A DNA stretch of 33,929 nt from a bacterium (GTDB lineage: Bacteria > Patescibacteriota > Andersenbacteria > UBA10190), in contig JAQBWN010000006.1 of assembly GCA_027624555.1 (NCBI GenBank), forward strand, positions 1 to 33,929, read 5' to 3'. The translations under genes and the position numbers were made by a program. Below are positions 1 through 9,157 of the stretch, one piece after another; the first letter of the stretch is position 1; every line of letters begins with the position of its first letter. The notes under the pieces are model-generated. The model did no database searches. It was given only the letters and a program-made list of their open reading frames with translations, and had not been told where the DNA came from.

Positions 1-19
1 CCCCGCCGTATTGGCGGGC
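1..19. repeat. GC-rich palindrome CCCGCC-GTATT-GGCGGG
   Basis: Perfect 6-bp inverted repeat with 5-nt loop at the window start. Confidence 0.6.
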
Positions 20-74
20 GAACTCCGATTTTAGCCTTGAGAAGGCTACGTCCTAGCCGTTAGACGATGAGGCC
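1..74 (-). tRNA. tRNA-Glu (CTC), 3' part not canonical / interrupted at window edge
   Basis: Minus strand GGCCTCATCGTCTAACGGCTAGGACGTAGCCTTCTCAAGGCTAAAATCGGAGTTCG: acceptor 5' strand, D arm and anticodon arm TAGCC-TTCTCAA-GGCTA (anticodon CTC). After TTCG the sequence becomes CCCGCCAATACGGCGGGG instead of the expected T-loop, CTCCG and TGAGGCC. Confidence 0.6.
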
Positions 75-120
75 ATGAATTTATACGTTGTACTCTAGCT
101 TTATTCCCTCTTACTGTCCA

Positions 121-1317
121 TTATTTTGCCCGCAGTTGCTTCACTATCTTCCCCATGCTCATACTTTTGCCGCCACTGATAAATACCATGTCCCCTTCAC
201 GGATATATTCGGGTAGCCACGCAGCGGCTTCGGTGCTTGTTTCAAAGTGATGCGTATCTACGTTGTTGCCTGATTTTAACGCGGCATCTTGTGCGTGGCG
301 CATTATGTCGCCTATAAAAATAATCATCGGCGCTATCTCGCTAGCTTGTTTGCCTGCATCTTCGTGACAAGAAATTCCGAGCGATGCTAAATTATCCATG
401 TCGCCAAGTACGATTATTTTTTTCCCGGTGCATTGCAATGTCGCAAATGATTTTAACGATGAAGCTAATTGTTCCGGGCAAGTATTAATACTGTCGTCAA
501 TAATACTACTTCCGTTTATGCCAGAAATACGAGAAAGATTTCCATATGGTGGCTGCATAGTTCGCAAGCCGTGTATTGCATCTTTCACCGATACTCCCAG
601 CCCGTGCGCTGCTGCAATTGCCGCAGCAACGGCGTTTACATGTTGCGCAGCAAACAAATTTGGAAGAAATAGTTCTTCGTGAACACCATGAACTACTACT
701 TCAAGAAATAGTCCCATATTATTTTCCGATCTCACCGCACGCGAAATACGGATATCTGCTTTTGGATGAATGCCATAGGTAATAACAGGTCGATCTATTT
801 TTTCTTGTATTGTTCGTAAAGATTTATCATCACTATTGAGCACTACGACAGCGTCTCTTTGCAACGTATTCGCGAGTGCCAAATATTCATGCAGTATCAT
901 TTCTTTCGATACAAATAAATCAATGCGTTCTAGCCCAGTATGAGTAAAAACGAGCATGCGCGGAAGCACACGAGACGCTACCCACGGCGCCAAACCCGGC
1001 TGTATGAGCGGCAATTGTGTAATTATGGTATCTGGCTCAAATTGTGTGAGTTCTTGTATCTTCGATCGCATCAAAAAACGCATAATTCCTCTATATTTGC
1101 CACGTTTTTTTATCCCGAGTATTCCTTCAGGAATATCGATACTATGCTCTACCGCATATCCTTTTCGCACATGACGATGAAACTTGAGTGCAGAAAAAAT
1201 TGCATCTAATGCAATTTCTCGACCAAAACTTCCCGCAACTGCAATACCATACTGCTTATACCGCGCAAGGTATTGCTCTGCCCGGTACCACGCGATGCGT
1301 TCGAATAGACTCATCAT
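121..1317 (-). CDS. Mur ligase family protein, MurF-like, with degenerate P-loop
   Basis: ORF follows ftsI in a dcw cluster; C-terminal Mur ligase motifs (IDDSINTCPEQLASSLKSF resembles DDSYNANP; KKIIVLGDMDNLASLG). N-terminal AGSFGREIALDAI sits where GSxGKT is expected. Confidence 0.7.
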   Translation of the reverse strand: MMSLFERIAWYRAEQYLARYKQYGIAVAGSFGREIALDAIFSALKFHRHVRKGYAVEHSIDIPEGILGIKKRGKYRGIMRFLMRSKIQELTQFEPDTIITQLPLIQPGLAPWVASRVLPRMLVFTHTGLERIDLFVSKEMILHEYLALANTLQRDAVVVLNSDDKSLRTIQEKIDRPVITYGIHPKADIRISRAVRSENNMGLFLEVVVHGVHEELFLPNLFAAQHVNAVAAAIAAAHGLGVSVKDAIHGLRTMQPPYGNLSRISGINGSSIIDDSINTCPEQLASSLKSFATLQCTGKKIIVLGDMDNLASLGISCHEDAGKQASEIAPMIIFIGDIMRHAQDAALKSGNNVDTHHFETSTEAAAWLPEYIREGDMVFISGGKSMSMGKIVKQLRAK

Positions 1318-1323
1318 ATTTCA

Positions 1324-3228
1324 CTATGGTACTACAAATTTTATCGGCTTGCTCGTTGCATCGTACGAGGGAGGTACTTGGTAATAGGTAAGCAATTTCC
1401 CTGCCAAATTACGGAACATCGGAGCCGCAGTTCCTGATGCAAAAGAGAGGCCATACGGATTATCGAGTTTAATAAGAATAGAAAATTCCGGATCAGGGAC
1501 TGGCCCAAATCCTACAAATGTAATAATCTTTTTATCTTTTGAATATTTCCCCTCATCATCCACAACCTGAGCCGTACCTGTTTTTCCTGCAAGGTAGTAT
1601 CCGGGAACACGAGCCAGCGTAGCCACTCCGTTTTCAATAACACTCACCATCATTGCCGAGACCGAATCTGCGGTTTGAGGAGAAATTACTTGGCGAATTG
1701 AAGTAGGTACAGTTTCCTTTTCTTCACCAGACGCACTTTTTATTGTTTGCACAATGTGAGGCTGCGTTAATACTCCCCCATTTGCGATTACATTTATTGT
1801 ATCAAGTGCCTGGATGGGAGTTACCACTACCCCCTGCCCAAATCCTGTTGTTGCCAATGTAGCTGCGTTCCATTTTTGAGGTTCTTTCAAATTTGTTTGC
1901 GTTTCACCCTCCAATTCAACGCCCGTACGTTCTCCAAGACCAAATCTGCGCAAATAATCATACATACGCTCTGCTCCTAATTTTTGTGCTACCCACACCA
2001 TCCCGATATTGTTCGACTGCTCTAATGCTTGCGTCATGGTTTGCACCCCAAGATGCTTCCCGTCAAACGTATTAATCACAAATCGAGATACGTTTATTGG
2101 TCCGTTATCCACAAAGGTTGTATCAGGCGTTACTAAAGCAGAATCTATAGCAGCAGCCATTACCGCAGGCTTTAATATAGAGCCCGGTTCAAAGCTATCA
2201 GACACAATAGGGTTCGTCTGTACTCTTGCGTCACGCACCGCATAATACGAGTTTGGGTCAAACGTGGGGTATGTTGCCATCGCAAGTATTGCCCCTGTGT
2301 CTGGCTTCATTACCAAAATACTTCCTCGCTCCGCACGATACCGTTCTACTCCTTCGCGCAGCTCCTGTTCCGCAAATGTTTGTACTACTCTATCTATCGT
2401 AAGCATCACATCCGATCCATCCTCAGCAGGGCGAAATTCGCTGCCTACCACACCAATAAAGCTTCCTGTAGCCGTTTTTTCTCCAGAAAGAAAACCAAAG
2501 TCTCCCCGTAATAGTGAGTTAAAAAATCCCTCTACCCCGTATCTCCCGATTCTTTTTGACTCATCAAAACCTACATACCCTACTGCATGTGCGGCGAGTG
2601 AACCCTCCGGATATGTTCGTATTTCCTGTTCTTCAAGAATAATTCCTTCTAATTTTTTATCTTGCAAAAACGCAAGAAATTCATCATCTAGTACCTCATA
2701 GGGCTTCAAAAATGGCTCGTATGGATCTGTCTTTTGATCAAATCGAGCATAAAGCGTACTCGCTAAAACACGGGCGCGATCCTCTAGTGATAATACAGGT
2801 TCTGGTGAAGGAGAAGGCGAAATATCTTGAGACACTTCGGGGGTAAACGCATCCACAAGATTTTGCCCTGTTACATCAATACTGTTTTTTGTTCTTGTAT
2901 CTTGCCTATCTCGAAATGCCGTAAGTGCTGGCGCTATTGTATCTACGATATATCGGATATCTTTCATATTCCTTGGCACCGCATACGCAATCCACGCTTT
3001 TTTATTACTGGCGATTGGAAAAATATCTCCACCCTTTCCTTCCTGTACATAAATTGTTCCGCGATGCGGCAGTAGCTCAGATGCTCGTTTACGCTGCGCC
3101 TCAGCAACGGATGTATATTGACTATGTTTTGCTAATTGCAGGTCTGCTAAACGCACAATAACAATAGCAAAGAGAAGACATCCCGCTATTGTTAAAACCT
3201 TTGTGCGAACGTGATTTACATTCTTCAT
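1324..3228 (-). CDS. ftsI: Peptidoglycan D,D-transpeptidase FtsI / penicillin-binding protein
   Basis: FEPGSILKP (SxxK motif region), SNN motif (EQSNNIGM), KTGTAQ motif; N-terminal TM; adjacent to ftsL-like and rsmH. Confidence 0.9.
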   Translation of the reverse strand: MKNVNHVRTKVLTIAGCLLFAIVIVRLADLQLAKHSQYTSVAEAQRKRASELLPHRGTIYVQEGKGGDIFPIASNKKAWIAYAVPRNMKDIRYIVDTIAPALTAFRDRQDTRTKNSIDVTGQNLVDAFTPEVSQDISPSPSPEPVLSLEDRARVLASTLYARFDQKTDPYEPFLKPYEVLDDEFLAFLQDKKLEGIILEEQEIRTYPEGSLAAHAVGYVGFDESKRIGRYGVEGFFNSLLRGDFGFLSGEKTATGSFIGVVGSEFRPAEDGSDVMLTIDRVVQTFAEQELREGVERYRAERGSILVMKPDTGAILAMATYPTFDPNSYYAVRDARVQTNPIVSDSFEPGSILKPAVMAAAIDSALVTPDTTFVDNGPINVSRFVINTFDGKHLGVQTMTQALEQSNNIGMVWVAQKLGAERMYDYLRRFGLGERTGVELEGETQTNLKEPQKWNAATLATTGFGQGVVVTPIQALDTINVIANGGVLTQPHIVQTIKSASGEEKETVPTSIRQVISPQTADSVSAMMVSVIENGVATLARVPGYYLAGKTGTAQVVDDEGKYSKDKKIITFVGFGPVPDPEFSILIKLDNPYGLSFASGTAAPMFRNLAGKLLTYYQVPPSYDATSKPIKFVVP

Positions 3229-3611
3229 TTATTCACTACCATAGCAACGCGGTCATCATTAATAGGCGCAAGATACGAAACTTTTTCTGTTGGAACGAGG
3301 TTCATTTTTTCCACATCATTTTCTACATTTTTTAATGATCGAATCTGGGCCCCCTGGAGCTCTATAACTCGTTGCTTTTCTTTTAGGTCTGTTATTCTAG
3401 ATTCTAATTCACGCACATCCGTGCTTTGCGAAGCAGTGTGCACTACTTGTTGGAGGTAAAAAAATCCGAGCGCACCAACCATTGTCACAGCTGCGAACCC
3501 TAGCATCAATGCAGCAGTAGTGTGGTTTATTGCACCACGATTACTGCGACTTACGCTTTGTACCCTATTTCCGTTTCGCGAAACAACATTTTGTTGTATT
3601 TTTGGTGTCAT
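3225..3611 (-). CDS. FtsL-like small membrane/coiled-coil division protein
   Basis: 128 aa with one TM and a coiled coil, between rsmH and ftsI; 4-nt overlap with ftsI. Confidence 0.55.
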   Translation of the reverse strand: MTPKIQQNVVSRNGNRVQSVSRSNRGAINHTTAALMLGFAAVTMVGALGFFYLQQVVHTASQSTDVRELESRITDLKEKQRVIELQGAQIRSLKNVENDVEKMNLVPTEKVSYLAPINDDRVAMVVNK

Positions 3612-3662
3612 ATGTTTGTGTTTAATTTTTGTTAGGTTAGGTTTACGACTTCTTTTGACTCT

Positions 3663-4628
3663 TTACGGCGATCTCCGTCGAGCTGCTCGTAATTTTGCGC
3701 TTCTACTTCTGGGGTTTCTCTCACGCTCTTCTTCGCCTGCTATAATTGGGCGTTTTGTGAGAATCGTGAGTTGTGGCGTATATTCACAGTTACATATGGG
3801 CTGCTCTATCGGGCAAATACACGCAGCAGATGCTTTCCGAAAATAGTGCTTCACAATTCTATCTTCCAAGCTATGAAAACTAATAACTGCAAGCACCCCG
3901 CTAGGAAGTAGCCGCTCCGCAACGATAGATAGTACGCTTTCTAATACTTCCAGTTCTCTGTTTGTCGCCAACCGCAGTGCTTGAAACGTTCGCGTTGCCG
4001 GATGGATTCTGCCTTTTTCGTAAAACTTTGGTACGGCTTTTTCGATAACGCTTGCAAGTTTCTTTGCTGATGCAAATGGTCGTCCACCTGCTATCGCATT
4101 TCCCACAACCCCCGCATATCTCTCTTCTCCGTATTCTTTCACCATGTCGGCAAGTGCCATTGGCGAGAGAAAGTCGAGAAGTTCAGATGCGTCAGGATAG
4201 TGGTTCAATCTGCGAGTTAAGACATTAATCGGTTCAAGGTTCGCATCTGGTAGACTATCTGCGGCACCGTATTGCATCGTAAGCGGGCCTTCAGAAGAAA
4301 ACGAGAATCCTCGCGCATCATCTGCAATTTGATGGCTTCCAATTCCAAGGTCGAAGAGGATTGCATTAACTTTCACATCGGGAAGCTCTGCGAAGTTTTG
4401 CTTAAGATATGTCACATTATCGCCGAATGCTTTCAGTTTTTCCTTCGCAACCGTAAGTGCTTCTTCGTCTGCATCTATGCCGATAACTTTGGCACCAGAG
4501 CCCGCTGCGTCCAAAAACGCTTTCGCATGCCCGCCATGGCCAAGTGTTGCATCAAGCAATACGTCTCCTGGCTTTGGATGAAACAGTTCAATAACTTCAC
4601 GAACCAGAACTGGCGTATGATCGCTCAT
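3663..4628 (-). CDS. rsmH: 16S rRNA (cytosine(1402)-N(4))-methyltransferase RsmH (MraW)
   Basis: HTPVLVREVIELFHPKPGDVLLDATLGHGGHAKAFL; FDLGIGSHQ; HPATRTFQALRLATNREL; ISFHSLEDRIVKHYFR. Confidence 0.95.
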   Translation of the reverse strand: MSDHTPVLVREVIELFHPKPGDVLLDATLGHGGHAKAFLDAAGSGAKVIGIDADEEALTVAKEKLKAFGDNVTYLKQNFAELPDVKVNAILFDLGIGSHQIADDARGFSFSSEGPLTMQYGAADSLPDANLEPINVLTRRLNHYPDASELLDFLSPMALADMVKEYGEERYAGVVGNAIAGGRPFASAKKLASVIEKAVPKFYEKGRIHPATRTFQALRLATNRELEVLESVLSIVAERLLPSGVLAVISFHSLEDRIVKHYFRKASAACICPIEQPICNCEYTPQLTILTKRPIIAGEEERERNPRSRSAKLRAARRRSP

Positions 4629-5056
4629 ATACCAAGTTCCGTCATACCTTCAGCAATATCATCGCTGTTTTCTTCCGTAGTCTTTTGATATTTGCTCCAA
4701 GCTTCCTCGTCCCAAACTTCAATGCGATTATACAACCCTGCCACAACCACATGTTTTTTAATTTCGGCATATTGCCGTAAATATTCCGGAAGCATAAGCC
4801 TGCCCTGACTATCAAGCTCTGCGTCCCATGCGCCTGCAAGCATAAGCCGAGCAAATGCCCTGCTGCTCTTTTGAGTAACAGGGAGTTTCGCGAGCTTTTC
4901 TGCCATTTCTTGCCACTGTGCTTTTGGATATACAAACAAGCAATGGTCTAAACCACGGGTAACCACTACTCCGGATGAAACTTCTCGACGAAATTTAATT
5001 GGCAAATTCATCCGCCCTTTTTCGTCAATTGTATGATTGTATTGGCCGATGAACAT
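4625..5056 (-). CDS. mraZ: Transcriptional regulator MraZ
   Basis: MFIGQYNHTIDEKGRMNLPIKFR; second repeat DSQGRLMLPEYLRQYA; head of dcw cluster; ATGA overlap with rsmH. Confidence 0.95.
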   Translation of the reverse strand: MFIGQYNHTIDEKGRMNLPIKFRREVSSGVVVTRGLDHCLFVYPKAQWQEMAEKLAKLPVTQKSSRAFARLMLAGAWDAELDSQGRLMLPEYLRQYAEIKKHVVVAGLYNRIEVWDEEAWSKYQKTTEENSDDIAEGMTELGI

Positions 5057-5072
5057 AAAACTGGTTTAAGGT

Positions 5073-5122
5073 TCTCCACAGTTATTCTCCACTTTTCCCC
5101 ACACTTATCCACGTGTATCCAC
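5073..5122 (-). promoter_or_regulatory. MraZ-box operator array upstream of mraZ
   Basis: Minus strand GTGGATAcacGTGGATAagtGTGGGGAaaaGTGGAGAataactGTGGAGA: five GTGGNNA boxes, mostly 10-bp period, ending 17 nt before the mraZ start. Confidence 0.85.
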
Positions 5123-5188
5123 ATTACTCCGTTTCATAGTCTCTACGCAATACCCAAAACCCACGATTTATGCACACCGGTTCAGAAA

Positions 5189-5231
5189 TATCCCCCGTCG
5201 CTCCGCCAGTGGCGGAGGCTATGGGGGATTA
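5189..5231. repeat. Long palindromic intergenic repeat (copy 1): ATCCCCCGTCGCTCCGCCAGTGGCGGAGGCTATGGGGGATTA
   Basis: Nested inverted repeat; near-identical to the copy at 8999-9041. Confidence 0.85.
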
Positions 5232-5247
5232 TTTTGCAAAGGCAAAA

Positions 5248-5282
5248 TAAAAAAAGCGGCCTCATCCTTGAGAACCGCATTT
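5248..5282 (-). terminator. Rho-independent terminator
   Basis: Minus strand GCGGttCTCAaggaTGAGgCCGC followed by TTTTTTTATTTT. Confidence 0.65.
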
Positions 5283-5304
5283 GCTTCGCGACGCACCCAG
5301 CTTT

Positions 5305-5514
5305 TTATTTGTACTGTAGATAGGTGGCGATAATAAAAATGACTAGGAAAATACCGCACAGACCGCTAATTACCAGTATGGCAATTAAAGCGTTTCCCGA
5401 CTGGTTGCTCTCTTCTGGCGACCTGTCTTCTAATTCTTCTCGAATCATTCGTGGAATTTTCATGACGCCCCAAATGGTAATAGCCACAAACACACTTACT
5501 ACAACCCAGTACAT
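5305..5514 (-). CDS. Small two-TM hypothetical membrane protein
   Basis: 69 aa, two hydrophobic helices, intergenic context, followed by a terminator. Confidence 0.5.
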   Translation of the reverse strand: MYWVVVSVFVAITIWGVMKIPRMIREELEDRSPEESNQSGNALIAILVISGLCGIFLVIFIIATYLQYK

Positions 5515-5578
5515 TTATATGCCCTTTTCGAAAAGTCTATGTATATGTATGTTAATGTGCTTCCGAGATAATACCCTC

Positions 5579-6187
5579 TTACACTCTCTTTTTCAACACC
5601 CCTGATTTTACTGCTTCATGCATTATAAGTTGCAGACTTAAGAAAAAGCCGGCTCCCAGAATGTTCATGACCAAGTCTATACTTGTATCAAATCCTGGCC
5701 CAATTGTTTGCGTCCCAAAGCTAACATCCATAAATAGTTCAATAATTTCATTTAATGCTCCAGAAAGTGCAGTAATAGCCAGAACCAAAATAGATGTGTA
5801 GTACGGGTGTTCGTTCCAAACCTGCTCAGGTAAATATCGTAAAAAGAATTGCCAAACAATGTACGCTGCTAAAATATATGTGATGAAATGCTCTGCCCTG
5901 TTTAAAAATGGGAAATTTTCTTGCCCCTTCAAAAGCATAGAAGTAAAATTCACCATAAATGCAACAAATACTACTGGAAACGCATACACAACATCTACCC
6001 CTCGTTCCAAGAACGCTGCATAAATTTTTTCCGCAATGGCATACACTCCAATAAGGTATACAAGCCAATATGCATCCAGTATATCGCTAGGAAACCACTC
6101 TCGAACCAAACACAAAGAATAGAATACGAAATACGCAAAAAAGAGGAAGCGGCTAAATAATAATATCCGCGGAGTAGTGCTCATCAC
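5579..6187 (-). CDS. Multi-TM membrane protein (possibly DUF2238/YjdF-like)
   Basis: 202 aa, several TM helices; C-terminal NEIIELFMDVSFGTQTIGPGFDTSIDLVMNILGA resembles that family; family call from memory. Confidence 0.55.
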   Translation of the reverse strand: MMSTTPRILLFSRFLFFAYFVFYSLCLVREWFPSDILDAYWLVYLIGVYAIAEKIYAAFLERGVDVVYAFPVVFVAFMVNFTSMLLKGQENFPFLNRAEHFITYILAAYIVWQFFLRYLPEQVWNEHPYYTSILVLAITALSGALNEIIELFMDVSFGTQTIGPGFDTSIDLVMNILGAGFFLSLQLIMHEAVKSGVLKKRV

Positions 6188-6197
6188 TTTCCTTTAC

Positions 6198-6836
6198 TTA
6201 CGCTAAATCTCTAATAATACTGCGAGATTTTTGGTTCATTGCCTCTTTTGGACGCATATCTACAGGAAGTGTGTTTACAATTTCTTTAAATGAACCTCCA
6301 AAAATTTGACGTAAAAACATGTCGTTAAAATTCAATCGGTATTGATATTCATTTAATGTCATGGGCGTGTAGCGTATCTCTCGGTCTATTTGCTGTTCTA
6401 TCGCTTTTGCAAATGAATCCAGCTTCGCTTCCTGCACATCTCCTACAATGAATAAATCAGTGGGAGCCGTAGGATTGCCCGTGAAATACCCCGTAACACA
6501 CGCATAGAGTACGTTCCCTATATTCTCAATATTTTTAAACAGCGCATCTTCAACACCCGGTCCAGATTTTTGCATAATAGATGCAAGTTCTTTGAGTAGC
6601 GGAAACGCTTCATCTATCACATAATATTTGCGACGACGTTCTTCGTAGGTTGTGAGCATGCCTATTTTTTCCAAAATAAGTAATTCTCTTCTCACGGCGT
6701 TCAAACGTTCGTTCACCGTTCTTGTAATTTCACGTACAAAATATGGGCGCTTTACCCCTGTGGTAAACAACGTAATCACCTTCACCCTTGTGCGGGATCC
6801 AAATATTTTTTCGAGCGGAAATGCTTTTTGTGCCAT
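6198..6836 (-). CDS. Winged-helix transcriptional regulator
   Basis: N-terminal wHTH pattern (GSRTRVKVITLFTTGVKRPYFVREITRTVNERLNAVRRELLILEKIGMLTTYEERRRKYY); C-terminal nucleotidyltransferase-like region (DLFIVGDV). Confidence 0.6.
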   Translation of the reverse strand: MAQKAFPLEKIFGSRTRVKVITLFTTGVKRPYFVREITRTVNERLNAVRRELLILEKIGMLTTYEERRRKYYVIDEAFPLLKELASIMQKSGPGVEDALFKNIENIGNVLYACVTGYFTGNPTAPTDLFIVGDVQEAKLDSFAKAIEQQIDREIRYTPMTLNEYQYRLNFNDMFLRQIFGGSFKEIVNTLPVDMRPKEAMNQKSRSIIRDLA

Positions 6837-6910
6837 AGAGTACCTTTTTCGAGTGTACGCCTTAGGGGCAGAAGACGCAATACGCTTATTTCGTGTTACA
6901 ATGGTTTCAT

Positions 6911-8998
6911 ATGAAGCGAGAGCAAATCATACCTTCTGCCGAAGAACTCATACTCTGTAAGGACCCTTCCATAGTATGCGAAACATACCTTTTTGACCCA
7001 GCACAAGGCGAAGAAAAACTTGGATTCCTTTTTGCTGCAGGTGAAACGGAAGACCGAGGGGGAATTGGGAAGCCGCTCCTCGATACTGTTATAACCGCAA
7101 TTCAGCGCGAATATTATCGAGAACCAACGCGTTCTGCTTCCGCCAGCTTTGAAATGGCACTCCACCAAGCAAATTTGATTCTTTACGATTCAGCGGAATC
7201 TGGTATTAAAGACTGGATGGGTCATTTTCATGTTGCGATAGGTGTTGTTGCGGGAAATGAGCTTCATTTAAGCGTAGCTGGGGCAGGAGCTGTATTTTTG
7301 GCTCGCAAAACGGTTGTTACGAATATTTCCCATGGCATATCGCACTTCCCGATTACCGACCCCCTAAAAACATTTTCACAGGTAGCCACTGGCGACATAC
7401 TCGAGAGAGATACTATATTCTTGACATCATCAACATTCGATTCCGTATTTCGTTCCGTTGATGTGGGTAGGTTTGCACTTGAACATTCAGCATCTACTAT
7501 AGCTGCAAGGCTAGAAGGACTATACCTCGACCAAGGGCATCGTATTCCGCTTGCAACTACGGTGGTAACCCTTCTTCCGCAATATGTATCTGAACCTAAA
7601 AAAGAAATTCCTTCCCCAGCAAGAAAAACACATGAAAATGCAGCAAATGCAAAGCTTGCGCCGCGGGTTCCCCTTATTGTGAAGCGGTCTTTCATACAAC
7701 AGGCAATTCTACTTTTCGTGTCAATTATTTCTCATACATTTTTAAGCTTAAAAACATGGGTATGGCCAGTAGTAAAAAACGGGTCAAAAGGAGTGGTAAA
7801 CAAAATCCCCTCGCTTAGCATTCCACGACCCTCTCCTCAAAATGCAAAGAAGTGGGCTATGTCGCTACCCGCATCAAGTAAAATGTTTGCAATTATTGCA
7901 GTAATACTCCTTGTCGCACTTGGGGCAAGCCTGGTACTTCTGCAAAAAAAACGCGCATCCGATCAAGTTATTGAACAAGCAAGTCAGCGACTTCACGAAG
8001 CCCGCACAAAAGTAGACGCTGCAAAAACCGCGCTCATATATGACAATCGCGAGCAAGCAAGCGGTTTACTGGAGGACGCGAAACTCCTCACTACAGAATT
8101 ACAGAAAGGAACATTATATGCGGAAGAAACAAAAGTTCTTACTGCAGATATTCAAACACAACAAGATAGGCTGCAAAAAATATTTAGAAGTGGAAGCGTT
8201 AATTCGCGTGCTGTTGGAGACTTTGCGGAGCATACGAAAAACACTCCCCCAAAACACATTTATTTTGTAAATAATGTGCTCTATGCCGTACAGCACAATA
8301 CAAACACCATTATTAAAATGGGATTAGACGGCAAAAGTGAGATAGCTCACCAAACAACAGCAGGTATAGGATTTATTACTGGCGGAAGTGCACAAAATTC
8401 TGACAAAACTATTGTGTTTTATACTGACAGCAACGGTATTGCGCTTTTTGATACAAAAGATAATTCTCTTACTGCACAAGACATCACCGTGCCAGGAGAC
8501 AAACCAGCAATTACAACCATATCCGTATTTGGAAACCGACTCTACGTATACGACTCCTCCCTAAAGAACATCCTTGCATTTAACAAAACGCTTCGAGGAT
8601 ATTCTGGTGGAACGCCTTGGATTACTGATGAGCAAGCAAAAACAAGCGATATTACCAGCCTCGCAATAGATGGAAATATTTTTGCACTTGCAAACAGTGG
8701 TGAAATTTCAAAACTATTTCGAGGAGAAAAAGCTGACTTCACGCAGGCGAAAATAGATCCGCCTCTCTCTTCTGCGTTGAAAATAATCACATCAGATACC
8801 ATGCAAAATCTGTACGTGCTTGATGTAAGCAATAAACGAGTAGTTATTTTTTCTAAAAATGGCGCACTTATTCGACAGATGTTTTTAGATGAGATGTCGT
8901 CGCTTTCTGATATTGCAATATCCCCAGACGAACTACGTTTATATGCGTTAGATGGAACAAAGGTTACAGAAATACCGTTGGTGGAGGAAACAGAATAG
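6911..8998 (+). CDS. PP2C-like domain, TM helix, coiled coil and C-terminal beta-propeller (NHL-like) protein
   Basis: ORF 6893-8998; preferred start MKREQIIPS at 6911, 8 nt after a TACAAT -10. Single TM MFAIIAVILLVALGASLVLL; repeated propeller-like blades in the C-terminal half. Confidence 0.6.
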   Translation: MKREQIIPSAEELILCKDPSIVCETYLFDPAQGEEKLGFLFAAGETEDRGGIGKPLLDTVITAIQREYYREPTRSASASFEMALHQANLILYDSAESGIKDWMGHFHVAIGVVAGNELHLSVAGAGAVFLARKTVVTNISHGISHFPITDPLKTFSQVATGDILERDTIFLTSSTFDSVFRSVDVGRFALEHSASTIAARLEGLYLDQGHRIPLATTVVTLLPQYVSEPKKEIPSPARKTHENAANAKLAPRVPLIVKRSFIQQAILLFVSIISHTFLSLKTWVWPVVKNGSKGVVNKIPSLSIPRPSPQNAKKWAMSLPASSKMFAIIAVILLVALGASLVLLQKKRASDQVIEQASQRLHEARTKVDAAKTALIYDNREQASGLLEDAKLLTTELQKGTLYAEETKVLTADIQTQQDRLQKIFRSGSVNSRAVGDFAEHTKNTPPKHIYFVNNVLYAVQHNTNTIIKMGLDGKSEIAHQTTAGIGFITGGSAQNSDKTIVFYTDSNGIALFDTKDNSLTAQDITVPGDKPAITTISVFGNRLYVYDSSLKNILAFNKTLRGYSGGTPWITDEQAKTSDITSLAIDGNIFALANSGEISKLFRGEKADFTQAKIDPPLSSALKIITSDTMQNLYVLDVSNKRVVIFSKNGALIRQMFLDEMSSLSDIAISPDELRLYALDGTKVTEIPLVEETE

Positions 8999-9041
8999 GA
9001 TCCCCCGTCGCCCCGCCAGATGGCGGAGGCTATGGGGGATT
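8999..9041. repeat. Long palindromic repeat (copy 2): GATCCCCCGTCGCCCCGCCAGATGGCGGAGGCTATGGGGGATTA
   Basis: Near-identical to 5189-5231; starts directly after the TAG stop at 8996-8998. Confidence 0.85.
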
Positions 9042-9090
9042 ATAGCTATCTTTATGCACAGGCTTCGCCTGTTTATTAATTCTGAGTATA

Positions 9091-9131
9091 AAAAAAGCGG
9101 GCAAGTATCATTAACTGATACTCACCCGTTG
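9091..9131 (-). terminator. Rho-independent terminator
   Basis: Minus strand ACGGGTGAGTATCA-GTTAA-TGATACTTGCCCGC followed by TTTTTTT. Confidence 0.7.
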
Positions 9132-9157
9132 TGGCTTTGAAGCCGTTTGTTCGCTCG

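Noticed and set aside
2264-2701. 145-aa plus-strand ORF
   Set aside because: Antisense to ftsI; shadow ORF.
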